Source of the DNA: Nageia nagi | Lineage: Eukaryota; Pinophyta | Direction: 5' to 3' | Assembly (NCBI GenBank): GCA_050084985.1 | Contig: JBITNC010000001.1 | Coordinates: 17,732,001 to 17,796,000, forward strand | DNA: 64,000 bases | In this document: piece after piece, positions 1 to 12,745 of the stretch | Layout: every line of letters starts with the position of its first letter | Numbering within the stretch: the first letter of the stretch is position 1 | Notes under the pieces: model-generated | Told to the model about the DNA's origin: nothing | Database searches by the model: none | Seen by the model: only the letters and a program-made list of their open reading frames with translations | Translations under genes and position numbers: made by a program

Positions 1-2005
1 TTCAGGAAGGCCTTTGATACTATGCCCTGACACAAACTCATGGATTGACTACAACGGTTAGGTGTGCCTAAGATTGGATTAATAGCCATTTTGACATTAA
101 GAGACTATTTCAGGCCGCATTCACACTCCAGATGGATTCTTTGACAGCATTTTCAGCATGATTTGGGTGAAGCAGGGATGCCCTCTCTCACCGACTTTAT
201 TTGGTGTTTGCATTGATGAGTTGGAGTCTTTTATCCTTGAGACTACAAAGCACAGTTTCGGTTGCCTTCTCCATGGTAGTCGTGTGCACATCCTCCTTTT
301 TGCAAATGACATTGTGTTACTTTCCCAATCTATTGAGGGTCTCCAAAGTTTGATAGATGGCCTAGCAACTTTTAGTACTAGACAGGAGTTAGCAGTGAAC
401 CTTAGAAAGACTAAGGTAGTGGCTTTCAATGTTTCGAAAGCCACAATGGACCAGACTCAGCTCATCTTCCACGATAGCATTATTGAGACTACTACTCCTA
501 CACTTATTTGGGAGTTCTCTTTTCAGACCCTAGGTTCTCTATGCAGGCAGCAACACCATCTAGAGTTTGTTGAGGTTATGTGGCAGTTTCCACCTTGGAG
601 AGACAATGCATCCAATTGCACTTTCAGGACATTCCATCCAAGTTAGAGTTATTCCAGTCCCTAGTCATACCCAATGCTTTGTATGGGGTTGAGGCTTGGG
701 GACCCATTTTGGGAGCAACGGATTGGACTTCAATTGAGAGGATTTTGATCATTTTTCTATCTCATTTCATACGGAGTAAAAGGACGGTCCCACATACTAT
801 CATACTTGCAAAGTTCAATTGCCAACCACTCTTGGTATGGGCCCTTGCTCCTATAGTCCTATTCCTCCATCACCTCCAGAGCTTATCTGATCGTGGTGAT
901 GATACTAGGCTTCCCGCAAGAGCTGAGGCCTCCTGGATCGACGTAGCACCCCAGGGTTATCACCGATGTTGGTTTGTAGAAGTTTCTGCTATGCTCTTTA
1001 GATTTAATTTCTCCCCAGATAGATTAACCTCACCACAAGGGGCTTCATCACATACCTTCGAAGATTCCATGAATGCGACTCGTGAGGCAATCTATAGGGC
1101 TTTCATCCAGACTACCTGGGTTTCTCCCACGTAGTCGTTGACGCCTAAGTTGGATCACTATGCTCAACACTACCTTTAGTTAGAAAAGGGATTGATACTC
1201 TTGCCTAGTTAGCTCAACTTACATCTCACTTGGGTTGAGGATGTCCCTCAATCAGCTTAGGGTTTGCTTCCACCATTTGAGAGTTGAGACTGACCACCAC
1301 CTAGCCAGAGACTTGCAAGTTTGTCATCTATGCTCGTTGGAGATTGAGAGTGAAGACCACTTCATCTTTCGATGCCCAATCTACTACGACATCCGTGATC
1401 ATTACCATTGCCTCTTCCAAGATTCACAGAGTTCATTGGCCACATTTCTTCAGTACCCAAATCAACATTGCTTAGCCCTTTACTTTTGAGAGGCCCTTCT
1501 CCTTCGAAGATGTCTTTTAGCTCAAGCCCAACAGACATCAGGATTTCGACGCATTACCTCCTTCCGAGCTTCCTCCCAAGAGGGGGCACATAGGAGATGT
1601 CGAGATGAGTATTCACTTCCATTACACCGAATTAGGAGACGTATTTAGAGTACACAGGACCCGTTGAGGACTCGACAAATCACATCTTTCTTCTCCTCCA
1701 ATAGTAGTACCATTGACTCATCTCACAGAGATCAACATGACTCCTACCCAGAAAGGAGAGCACTCCCATACTCTCCCCCTTGAGAGGGTCGGGATGGTCT
1801 TCCTTTGCTTACCTCAGATTTTGTACCCCCCTCTCATTAGAGTTGGGATCTTTCGTGTGGTTGTAGTTGTTTATGCTAGCTTATTTAATGTTTTCTTTAA
1901 ATGATGCCCACTAAGGACTTTGTTGGTCCCTTGACGCAGGATTGTACATGCTAGTCCCATTGACCACTTTTGGTCAATCGTGGACATTAATATACTTCTT
2001 CTTCT
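1..2005 (+). mobile_element. LINE copy 1: reverse transcriptase end, zinc-finger region and 3' tail
   Basis: The partly open frame 158-646 encodes reverse-transcriptase motifs: WVKQGCPLSPTLFG, LLFANDIVLL (a Y/F-A-D-D block changed to F-A-N-D) and QELAVNLRKTKVV. Frame 580-1134 continues the C-terminal region. Frame 1235-1489 has a CxxC...H...C finger (CHLCSLEIESEDHFIFRCP) typical of plant LINE ORFs. Stops and frameshifts show it is dead. The tail has TTGGTCA...GGACATTAATATA followed by a TTC-rich run, shared with the other copies here. The 5' half is beyond the window. Confidence 0.85.
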
Positions 2006-4017
2006 CCAACCTCTTTTGTGTTGAAGCCAAGAACATCTAAGCTCTGCAAATCTCATCCACTGATCATGAATTGCTTGACACTCTGCTTCAAAATACATCT
2101 TAGTTACGACCTTCATAAAGCCCTTCTTCATCTCAGTATCATCAATAGAAGCTACTCTTTCAAGCCTCGTCACATACCACTTAGGGTTTAATGCATATGT
2201 TGCCATGTGAAGGGGAGTGTTCATCTTATCCCACCTAAGCTGAACAATAGGAAGAATGTGTGTATCATACAAATCCAATGTGGTATCTTTCTCTCAAATA
2301 TTAGCCTTCATGTATCCAATCATGCTATCAATGGTCTCATAGATCTCTCCAAAGCTAGGAGAGTCGGTGTCAGTATACCTAATTACTTCCATAACTGGAG
2401 CTAAAAATGATACAACATATTTTACACTCCCCCACCAATCATCACTCAACACCATTTACTTCACTTTCCTACCTTTATTTGTTTTGGCTGCTAACCACCT
2501 ACCCGAATCAGCACACAAAACCATAGTCTGCAAGGCTTCTTGTACCTCAATCATCCTCTCAAGCAATATAAAGTAAGAGTCATATCTGGTTTTTACAAGC
2601 TTGAGGAATTCTTTCTTCGAAAAAATCCTAAGAAATATTACAAGAGAAAAAAAAAATTATGATAAAAATAAACTAAAACTAAAAATCTAAGACTCTAAAG
2701 TAAGATAATGATAAACTTATTGGAAAAAAATAAGTTCAAAATTAAACTACAACTTAAATAAATCAAAACAAAATTTTCAAGTACCTGAAGAGAGCCCAAG
2801 AGTGGTGGTGGTTGCAAATAAATGTTTGCACCTCTTGTGCATCTGACACCACCTACATGATCCAATCAATTTTGCCAATATCTTTTAGTGCATTGTTTAA
2901 TGCATGCACACAACAAGGAGTCTCAAAAATATGTTTGTAGTGTTGTTGAACCATCTTCCCTGTTAGCTTGCACACTATTGTTGAAGTAGGGGCTACCTGA
3001 ATTACATTGGATGCTCCAACCTCCTCTATTGCATCCTTCAAAAGTTGAAACTGGAAGTTTGCATCTTTCTTCTTTCTTGAACAATCAATGGCTCTAAAGA
3101 AGTATGGGCCTATCACACATGGTACAATAATATTAATGAATGGTTGATGTGTAATAAATGTCCACCCCTCCATGACAATAGAGCAACCACTCCTAATCCA
3201 TGTCTCCTTTATTTCTTCCATCAACAAGTTTAACTTGGAGAATTGTTTGTCAAGCAAATTGGTTCTCAACATGTGCTCTCTTGGGGTACATAAGAAGGGC
3301 CAACAGTGATAGCCTTCTTGAACATTTCTTTGTAAAATGGAGAGCGAGTAACATTGAAAGGAATGCCATTTCCATAAAAGAATTCGGAAACGGACCCATC
3401 AGCTTCATCACAAGCATTTTGATTGTACATACTTGCAATTATTGCAGCCTTTCTTTTACCTCTATTACTAGAAGACCCCCTATAACACTAGATACAAGTG
3501 TGTGAGAAACATTAGGAGAAGGGATGCTTGTGTTACCAACTTGTGGGCTTGCAAAAGTTGGTTTTCCACTAGTTTTGCTTTCTTGGAACAGTCTTGTCAT
3601 CTCAGCCCTTTCTTCCAAGAACAATTTAGAGCATAACCTCACTCCTTCCCCTACTATGTGTAAGAGGTGAGATGTAACCCTGGTATAGCTGCCATTGAAT
3701 TTTGTATTGCAAATGTTGCACCTATAAGTTTTTGTTCCACCTACTTTTTTCCCACTCCTTGAAGTTGAATCTTTGTTCTCTATTGTCATAAACTGCAACA
3801 AGCATTTGGCTGGTTGGCATGGCCCTTTTGCATAATGTTTCAATATTTGAGATTGATAATCAAAATGTGCTGATGAATTCTCCCTTTGAGTGGCAGTTTG
3901 TGTTTCAGAAATAGATTTTGACCCACCCACTCCACCAATACCTATTTCATTTTCGGTTGGATTTGGAACAAATTCTTCATCACTGGATTGGTCATGGCTA
4001 GAATTGGAACTGCTCAT
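2006..4017 (-). pseudogene. hAT-type transposase remnant (BED finger, DUF659-like domain, part of C-terminus)
   Basis: Frame 3439-4017 starts MSSSNSSHDQSSDEE and has a BED-like finger, YRCNICNTKFNGSYTRVTSH. Frame 2853-3272 matches the DUF659 core (SGCSIVMEGWT, TPCCVHALNNAL, DIGKIDW). Frame 2006-2278 has the C-terminal hAT pattern RWDKMNTPLHMATYALNPKW. Frames shift between these parts. A possible intron lies around 2640-2785 (a CAG|GTACTT donor near 2785). The C-terminal dimerisation end is missing because LINE copy 1 abuts at about 2005. The element is inactive. Confidence 0.82.
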
Positions 4018-5330
4018 TTTGACTTGTTTAAAAAATCAGCTGAAAACACCAAACAGTAGCATGTTCTACTTTCTGTTAAGTTTGTATTTTCAAATTTTGC
4101 AAATATACAACTGAAACTAAGAGCATATGAATATCATAGGAAAAAAAACAGCTAACTATTGTTAATATCTAATGATATCATAGAGGAAAAAAAGCTTAAT
4201 TAGTAAATGATCATGAAATTTGAGAAAAAAGACAGCCAACTGTTGTTAATGTCCAATATATTGCACTTTGCAATAGACTATATTACAACTGCTGTAACAT
4301 TGCAGCCGCTTTTGACTCCATGGTACTTAGAAACACAAATGTCTACTGTCTACACTCTACAGACTTCAAGTTCATATGCACAGTGGGATCAGGCATGTTG
4401 AGCTAGAGATGTTGATCAGAATTAGCCAAAACTAAAAGCCAAGCCACACCTAGAACTAGAAGTGCAAACTGCAAACATTGTTCTACTGTCCACTTGACTT
4501 GGAGAAAGCAAATGATTAATGCTAATTGTTTATATGCTTTGTGTTGAACTGTGAACACTATTTTGCATTCAAATACATGTTTAATGGATAATATTTGTGA
4601 CTGCTGGTTCACAACTTCTTATTACATGAGTTTCCAGTTAGACTGCAGTCTTGTTTTCATTTTCACTTTTCCTGGCAAAAATGCAAGAATTGAAGAATGT
4701 AAATAAAAAAAAAACAACAACAAATAGCAGACTGCAGTCTCTAATTCTCTAATTCTATATCTTTCAGTTTAGTATTTATTCATTATTGTTTAGCCTTTCC
4801 TACTTTCTAATTAAGCAGGCCATTTGACTATAACATTACCTATGTTTAACTGTTTACTGTTTAAGGAACTGATTGAACTAGAACTTAGATTCTAAGATTC
4901 TAAAGCTCAATGAAATTGAATCAACAAAATGAAAGCTTCTACTAGTGACTAAACAGCTCTTACCTCAATTCTACAGCTCCAGCTCCAACTCTCAAATCTG
5001 AGCTCCAAAATCACCAAATCCAAAGTGTCCAAGCTTCAAATCGAACTCTAGACTCTTCAAACCTTCAATTTCCAAGCTCTTCAAAGTGCAAACTGAACTC
5101 CAAAGAGTTCAAACTCTCCAAACCTTCTACTTCCAACCTCTCAAACTCTAAACTCTCCAAATTCTAAAGCACAGCTGTAGAAGTGAGTTTCACAAGTGAG
5201 GTGTCTTCTTTTTTATAAGATTCGGTTCGCTTTTAGGGTTAGAATAATGTTTGAGGGTTAAAATGTGTAAAGGAGGAGGATTGGGGACCACCCCATCACT
5301 CACTTAAAGCCTCTTATTTTTTATTTTTTT
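4018..5330 (-). other. Probable 5' flank of the hAT remnant; no gene seen
   Basis: This stretch lies directly upstream of the hAT reading frame. 4970-5165 is an imperfect CT/AA-rich run built around ctccaaact and cttcaaa words. I see no coding signal. It is probably the leader and non-coding end of the transposon, which is an inference. Confidence 0.4.
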
Positions 5331-5600
5331 TTAACAACTTGGCCTCCCAGCCGCATAGAGGGATCCCCAATCGTCCCCAAAATAGTGCGGGATGTTTGGG
5401 CTTGGGACGCCAAGGGGATGCCTAGATGCCCTCCAAATATTTTGGGGACAACTAGAATACCCCCAATTGGAGAAACGTTTTGGCCTGTTTTTCACTTGGG
5501 TGGGACAGTGGGGAAATGTTCCGTACCTATCCCCAAATCCCCAAAACAGACGAAATGGGGGTTTCAAGGGCCGGTACGCATCCCCGTGTAACACAGCTAA
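5331..5600 (-). repeat. C-rich block, likely 5' terminal region of the hAT element
   Basis: This is a GC-rich block in AT-rich DNA, with many tccccaa/ttgggga words. On the minus strand it begins ACACGGGGATGCGTACCGG near 5595. It gives overlapping open frames on both strands, but these are low-complexity effects and not genes. The position and orientation fit the outer end of the hAT element. I could not test for the matching inverted repeat because the other end is outside the window. Confidence 0.35.
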
Positions 5601-7389
5601 ATAGTGAACATACAACCAAGGAGAAGTACAATATAGTAGAGGCCAGTGAATATAGTAATCCAATTTAAGATCATAATCTCAAGAAAAATCCTTTTGTCTA
5701 AACCATTTTTTGAAAACTCGTTCTTGGGAATTACTTGGCCAAGAAAAAGTTCAAGAGTACTCGGCAACTCAAAGAGTACTAGGGAAAAACTTGGCACAAA
5801 AAACGGAAAAAAAAAACTACAAAAATTTCATGAAAAAAACATACAAAACCATATTTAAATATGAAATTAAAGATTTGCAACGATCAATCATTGTTCGTGA
5901 TCATCAATGATGGTCAAAAATAGTAAATACAACAGTCTATATATAATATAATCATAAGTCAAGCAGTTCTAAAGTCTAAAGTTCTAAACAACAAAAACTG
6001 ATTCTAGACTCTACGAGTCTAAAGTTATTTGGTGATGGCAAAACTAATTAGAAATGCTCAAGATCAAGTACTTGAGATCCAAGAGAAGACTTAGTGTTTG
6101 AACCTTGGCCTGGAAATCAGTTTGTCAGCTTTTATTCTCAAAAGTTTCTATGCGATTGAGGGTATGATGTAGTAAGTTAAGTGATCATCCAAGAACCTAC
6201 TAATATGTTCCATGTCAATGTAATCACTATTCTATAGAGGCTTCTCCAAATAGTTCCCACAGTTATTGAAGCAAGGCTTCACTTCAGTCTTACAGGATTG
6301 AATTGATTCATTGAATCGCTTAGTGTATTTGCCAGATATTCTACAGCATTTAACCGAGCTATAATGTTAACACTCATGTTGCATCTGAATTTAGAGTCAG
6401 GTATTAGAGCATTACTTTTGGATTAGAAATAGCTTTTCCCCATGTAATCCAAACCAAAATTTTACTGATAGAATTCGTGAGTAACTCATAGATTGTCCTA
6501 AGGACTTAATCAAATAGCAACAAGCGCTGAAAAAATGTGCCGCTTCCTCTTTTCCTCTGGTAGACCATACTTATGCCATCAGCTTTGAATCATTCTTTCG
6601 GAATATAACGTGATAAGTTTGATATTCAAACTGTGTCGCTGAACCGTTTCATGTGGTATCAAGGATTGCCTTTTATTCTTATTTATTTATTTTCTAACAA
6701 ATTTATTCAGTAAGTTGTTTCCTTTTCAAACATAACTGAAAACCTGAAAATTCCTTGCCATTCTCAATAATTGTCTTTGTGAGTGAAATCATGACTGCAT
6801 GAAGATGGATTGCATTAAGTTGTTGGCCTACTGTCTTCTTTTCTTTTACATTATTTTGGTTCTATTTTTTCTAGTTGGCAAGTAACCCCCGCTTTTCTCC
6901 ATGAGTACCTGCTGAAAAATCTCCAGACACCGGCAGTGACAAGTAACTGCCCCAATTACACGTCTGCCTGCTGACCCATGGTTACTCGCAAGAAATCGCC
7001 ACTTACTGAGGGTTTTACAAACCAGGGTCTGAACTAATCTTGTGGTGGAACATATGTTTTTCTCCACAGAGTCAATACAAAATCCACCAGAGGAATAGCA
7101 TATGTTTTACAGATTTACCCCTGGGTACATAATAAATCTGCCATCAAGTAAACATAGTCTTTTTCCCTGGTTCTGTAGTAAATGTGTGAGTGGAATATTA
7201 TGCCTTTTCGACCTTTATAGTTATAATGTGACTTACAATGAAAATTTATACACATGGAAGAATAAATTAATCATCATTGCAAATTTTAAACATTTATAAC
7301 ATTTGGAGGAATGCCTGTCCACCTCTTATATTCATTTCAAACAAAACACATCATCTAAATGATTGCAAGAGCCAAAACATTCTCAATAG
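5601..7389. other. Intron DNA without recognised features
   Basis: This part of intron 7 of the thioesterase gene is AT-rich. A GC-richer block at 6870-7060 holds a short open frame on the minus strand that resembles no family I know. I looked here for the next thioesterase exon and did not find it. Confidence 0.4.
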
Positions 7390-9752
7390 TAAAAATATCA
7401 GAAACCTTATACTTCTCTCCGGTAAAGCTTTAGGCATTGACGACCTCTAAGCAGAATACATTAAACATACCAGTTCGATCCTCCCCCCCTGTCTAGCCTC
7501 TTCAATAAAGCCATTTGCTCTGGACATCATCCACCCCATTCACAAAAATGGCGACCCAAATGACCTGAACAATTATCGTACCATCATGATCAGACACACT
7601 CTAGCCAAGCTCTATGCCACCATTCTAGAGGACTATATATGATAGTTCACAAATGACAAAGACCTCTAAGCAAGTGGACAGGCAGGTTTCCATAGAGATC
7701 ATCGTAACTCAGACCACATCCTCACCTTACGGACTATCATTGAGAAGGCCAAGTTCCAAAATTCCTTGGTATTTTGCTGCTTCGTGGACTTTTGAAAGGC
7801 ATTTAACACAGTTACCCACCATCGACTCATGGATAGACTTAGACGACTGGGGATCCCAAAGATTGGCCTTACAGCCATCATGACTCTATTTGAGAATGTA
7901 TCAGGTTTGATCTGTACCTTAGAGGGACTCTTAGCATTCTTAGCACCATTGGAGTGAATCAAGAATGTCCACTCTCACCGACCTTATTCGGGTTATACAT
8001 TGATGAGTTGGAGTCCTTCATCCTAGAGACCATAGGTCCTGAGGCAAGTTGCCTCCTCCATGGTAGTCGTGTATCCCTACTCTTCACAAATGACATTGTG
8101 CTTCTTTCACATACTATAGAGGGTCTTTAGTGTCTGGTCGATACCTTGGACTCTTTTAGTGCCAGGCAAGAGTTAGTTGTGAATATCAGCAAGACTAATG
8201 TTTTGGCATTTAATGTATACAAACACACACTTGAGCAAATCCAAATTACATATTAAGATAGGGTTATTGCTACAACCACCTCATACACATACTTGGGGAT
8301 ACTCTTCTTAGGGCCTAGACTCACAATGAGAGCAACAGCCCCTCCCAGAGTCCAAAGAGGATACGCAACGGTCTCCTCCCTTGAGAGACAGTGTGTGTAG
8401 CTTCACTTCCAAGACATTTCATCCAACCTACAAGTATTTCTTACCCTAATCACTCCCACGGCACTGTATGGTACAAAGAAATGGAACCCTAGCTTGCAAG
8501 CACCAGATTGGGATAAGATAGAGAGGACTATCTCCAACCACATTATACTTGCAAAGTTTGGTTGCCAACCACATCAAGCGTGGGCCCTTGCCTCACTACT
8601 TCTCTACCTCTGATGCCTCCAAGGCTTTGTAGTTGTGAGTAGGATGGACAAACTTCCTGCCAGGGTCTTAGCTTCGTCTATGGAGTTAGCAACACAAGGC
8701 TGCTATGGGTGTTGGTTCACTGAGGTATTTGAGGCATTACAGCAATTCTGCTTATATGACCGACTACATTCCCCCATACAGGATCCGTCCACACCCTCGG
8801 ATGACTCTATCGATTCATTGTTGTTGATTTGTGAGATGATATATAAAGCACACATCCAGAGTACTTGGGTTACTCCTCAGTAGCCCCTCATGCCCAAGTT
8901 ACTCCATTATTCTTGGCATTTCCTTCAATCAAAGGAGGGTGGATCATCAGCCCCACATACACCACACTACACTTACCTCCTGGATTGATTATGTCCCTTA
9001 GTCAATTCCGGGTTTGTTCTCACCAGTTTCGAATTGTGTCAGATCATCACCTACCTCGTGAGCAAAGAGTTTATCGCATCTACGATATGGAGACCAAGTT
9101 TGAGGATCATTTCAATTTTTGCTGCCCAATCTATTATGATATACAAAGGCAATATCATTGTCTATTTTTTGACTCCGATAGATCGATTTCCTCCTTCCAG
9201 TATGTAAATCAAAGATGTATAGCACTTTACATGCAGGAGGCCTTCCTTCAACAAAAATGCCTCTTATCCCACAACACCCAACATTCGACCAATGACAGTC
9301 ACATTACATCCTTCTTCCAACCAGTCCCAAAGGAGAGGTCTTATAGGAGGAGGGTTGTCTCACCCCGCCACCTTCTTGCCCGACGCTCCAAGAGATGCCT
9401 ACATAACACTCATATTCCTCCCAAGTCTCAACAGATTACATCCTTCTTTAGAGATGATATAGGTACCGATTCCAGAGATCAAAGAGTACTCACCCTAGCA
9501 TCAGCATTTAGAGCATCCTCACACTCTCCCCAACTCACTTGAGATAGTGCTTCTTGTTGTACTTTTGATCTCACTTTTAGGGTTTTGACTCTTTTTTGCA
9601 GTGTATTGTATCTTTTGTTTTCTTTGTGCTTTTAGCTTTAGTGGGGATCAGCCTAGACCCCAAATTGCTATCACATCTTTTATGTTTCCTCCAGTCCCAT
9701 TCACCTCTTTTGGTCACCCATGGATATTAATATATTTTCTTTCTTTCTTTCT
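7390..9752 (+). mobile_element. LINE copy 2: reverse transcriptase, zinc-finger region and 3' tail
   Basis: The start encodes SGKALGIDDL, then IIHPIHKNGDPNDLNNYRTI, a broken QAGFHRDHRNSDHILTLRTI and FCCFVDF.KAFNTV: the N-terminal blocks of a LINE reverse transcriptase. 7960-8250 repeats the VNQECPLSPTLFG and LLFTNDIVLL blocks. Frame 8865-9542 carries the decayed finger (EDHFNFCCPIYYDI). The tail at 9699-9752 (TTTTGGTCACCCATGG, then ATATTAATATA, then TTTC repeats) matches copy 1. Several stops are present. It is the longest copy but still lacks an endonuclease part. Confidence 0.85.
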
Positions 9753-9899
9753 ACTTGGAAGATATAATTTCAACAAGACAAGACTTACTGAAAAGATAAT
9801 AAAAGGTTTCAATATGAATAACCTATTATCTTATTTTGAAGAGTATAGATTTCACAGGAAGCAAAAATTGCATTTGAAAGAACCCAAAGATATGATAAC

Positions 9900-10074
9900 T
9901 ATAAGATTGGAATAAGAAACTTGCTTTATTACATTCCATAGTCAAGTATAAATACAAGAGAGAAAACCTAAAAATAGATAAGGGAGTTATACTCACCTCA
10001 TTTTCTAAAATAACATATTATCTATAAATAACCACTATCCTACAATTAACCACTAATGTATTATTATTCTAGCA
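9900..10074 (-). repeat. Copia 3' LTR
   Basis: 175 bp. On the plus strand it begins TATAAGATTGGAATAAG and ends ATTATTCTAGCA. It matches the 5' LTR but has fewer copies of the internal taattaaccact repeat. A short purine stretch (GAAGGG on the minus strand) directly precedes it and could be the polypurine tract. Confidence 0.8.
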
Positions 10075-10337
10075 CACCCTTCATAATACATTAAATCTTC
10101 AAAGACCATGAAGAAGCTCCGAAAGTATTCAAGCTTTCCATAATCAAGAGATTTAATGAAAACATTTGTAACTTGTTCTTTTGTGGAAATGTAATAAAAT
10201 TAAATGTTGTGTAATGAAACATGATTGCAAGTGAAGTGCACTCATATCTCAATATGTTTGGTGCGCTCATGAAACAAAGGATTGCGAAACAGTTTCAATA
10301 CACCCTGATTGTTGTAGTGCAGAATGGTAGGCTAACT

Positions 10338-10625
10338 CTATGGTATTCCAATATCTACCAAAATGCAACGTAACCATACTACCTTACAAATAGAATCTAT
10401 AGTAGCACGATATTCTAACTCTATGGTAGATTTTGATGTGATACTTTCTTTCTTGCTACTCCAAGAAATTGGTCCAGATCCAAGGAAAAATGTATGTCTA
10501 GTCGTTGATCTTTTATCATCCAAGAATCCTCCATAAGCCGCATTAGTGTATCCAATCAAAAAGAACTTATCATTCTTCTTGTACTCCAAGCCATAACAAT
10601 CAATATCATAATTATATCTCAACAC
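10338..10625 (-). pseudogene. Copia RNase H domain
   Basis: A 95-residue open frame matches Copia RNase H: FLIGYTNAAYGG, DDKRSTTRHTFFLGSGPISW, SSKKESITSKSTIELEYRAT, VVWLRCILVDIGIP. Just upstream, WTSTKHVLRYNYD gives the usual link from the reverse transcriptase. It is intact over its length but belongs to a broken element. Confidence 0.88.
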
Positions 10626-10644
10626 ATGCTTAGTTGATGTCCAA

Positions 10645-12114
10645 TGTTGTAATATTCCGAACTAGGGCAAGCAAGATTTATAGCAAATTCCAATTTATCC
10701 TTATTACTCCAACTTAAGAAAATTTCCAAAATTACCAAATGATGTCCTAACTTATGTAGAATATGAAATTAACTCAAATAAATGCCAATTTACTCATAAA
10801 ATTAGGACTAACCATGCAATTGCTCAAAATACCGAAATTAGGGAAAAATTACTCAAAGGATAAACTCTTGCACAAATATTGCAAAATTTAGACAAGCAAA
10901 TGAGACATGAAAAATATAGAATAACTGGTAAATGTCTCTAATTACAATTATGAACCATGATGAATCCTTAAGGAGCACAAAAATTACTTCAAAGGGATGA
11001 TGTCTCACTAGGGAGCTATGAACACCACAATGAAGCCTTCGAAATAGCACCAAAATGTCTCTTCAAGCTTGACGTCTCACTCCTAGGGCAAATATAGGAT
11101 TCCAAAATCCTTCCTCCACCTTCAAAGCTGGACAAATTGCGTAGATCTTCACTCAAACTGCAAATGAAGCTTCAGGGCTTCCGATGTATATCCGAGGCTA
11201 ATTTTATAAAGTCATCTTTTTGTCTTTTGAGATCATGCGCTGACCCAAAAACATTCCTCCCTTGGGTACACGTTTCAAAAAGTCATGATTATGCCTTTTT
11301 GAGACATGCTCTCTCTTCTTGGGATCATTTTGAACTCATTTTGGATGTTTGAGCCAACACTTAGCCACTTTTAGCATACCAAATCCACCTGGTATCCTCC
11401 AAACTTGACCGCATGTTTTTTGAAAGTCATACTCTTGTATTGTTTTCTTCATGCGCTCATCTTGGGAAGCCTCCTAAGCTGGGTGCACCTTTCGAAAAGT
11501 CATAATTATGTCTTTTTGAAACATGCATTTGGCTTCTTGTGTAATCTCTAGCCTGTTCTTGGTATCCCGGAATCATGCCTTAGCCAAATTTTTATTTCAA
11601 ATTCGTTCGAAAGTCATTGTATCGCACTTTGAAGTCTTCGTCCTGTCTGGAGCCTCCTCTTGACCAGGTGTATGTTTTTGAAAGTCATGATTTTGTCTTT
11701 TTGAAACATGCATGAGGTTTCTTTCTGCCTTATATCCTGAACACAAGATAAGATTTTGAAATTAGACTGTTCACAAAGATTCGGCGCAATTTTCGAGGCC
11801 CTTGGACCTATACCTTTTATCTTGACTCACCTCCTAGACTTGAACACACGCTTTAAAAAGTCATAATCTTGTCTTGTTTTGTGATGTGTCTAACCCCTAG
11901 ACTCTCCTATTTTCCATACGTAGCCAATTTTTCAACAACTCCAAATTTAAGTTCACTTGACTATGACTAAGAGGGATGTACAACACTAACTCTTGATGGG
12001 GTTTGGGTGATCGTGACAAGATGGATGAGACTCTAGCTTTCAATAGTCATGACTTAGCAAAAGTTGGGTCCCCAAAATTGTAAATTGTGGGGCATGTTGT
12101 GTTTAAGTACAACA
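10645..12114 (-). repeat. LTR type D inserted in the Copia element
   Basis: The unit begins TGTTGTAATATTCC and ends GTACAACA, so it has TGTTG...CAACA ends. It holds degenerate repeats of the phrase gtttcaaaaagtcatgatta near 11270, 11480, 11670 and 11850. About 190 codons of Copia reverse transcriptase are absent at this spot and the flanks (TCCAA, TCTCC) do not match, so the insertion came with a deletion or arose by recombination. Sense strand is set by the position of the terminal hairpins, as in the other LTRs here. Confidence 0.6.
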
Positions 12115-12740
12115 TCTCCACCCTATGTTGTTGAAGGTAGAGATTAGGATCATAAGAACTCCTAACAAAGCCATGTTGTAGTAAGTGCTCATCAATCTTG
12201 ATGTACCAGGCTCTTGGAGCTTGTTTTAAGTCATACAAAGACTATATCGATCTTTAGACTTTCCTTTTGTCTAGATCAACAACAAATCTTTCAAGCTGGT
12301 GCATATAGACTTCTTATGGAAAGTCTTCATTTAAGAAGGCACTCTTCGCATCCATATGATGCACTTTCCAACCAAATTGTGAAACCATTGCAAAAGCAAT
12401 TCTAATGGTCTTCATCTTGAAATCTATGCCTCTCTTGAACAGCCTTCTTCGATGGAAGATCTACCAACTCCCACGTGCTATTTCTCATCAGGACATACGG
12501 TTCAAGACTATTCACCACCATGCTCATTAATGCTAGATTCACTTCCTCTTAAGCCATCCTACATATGCTTGGTCTAGAAGTAGAAGTGTCTGGTAAAGCA
12601 CTTAAATATGAATCTTCCAGTGTCTTCTTATACCAACTTGGTTGACTAGAGAGATCAAATGGCAAACACATAATAGGATATACTCCTCTCTCAATATCTT
12701 CATCATCATGAGTGATGATAGGATCATTGTCAAGCATAGG
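12115..12740 (-). pseudogene. Copia reverse transcriptase, N-terminal part
   Basis: The frame at 12047-12238 encodes MYDLKQAPRAWYIKIDEHLL and FVRSSYDPNLYL, the Copia reverse-transcriptase block before the Y-V-D-D site. The Y-V-D-D site itself is lost to the LTR D insertion. Upstream (12549-12737), PSWYKKTLEDSYLSALPD and similar residues belong to the linker between integrase and reverse transcriptase. Confidence 0.82.
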
Positions 12741-12745
12741 TGGTG

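Noticed and set aside
5331-5668. Overlapping open frames on both strands (up to 110 codons)
   Set aside because: All come from one C-rich repetitive block without stops; no frame shows family motifs.
6846-7067. 73-codon minus-strand frame as a possible next thioesterase exon
   Set aside because: The translation has none of the hotdog-domain words expected after G-G-Q-L-I-S-Q, and no in-phase splice borders fit.
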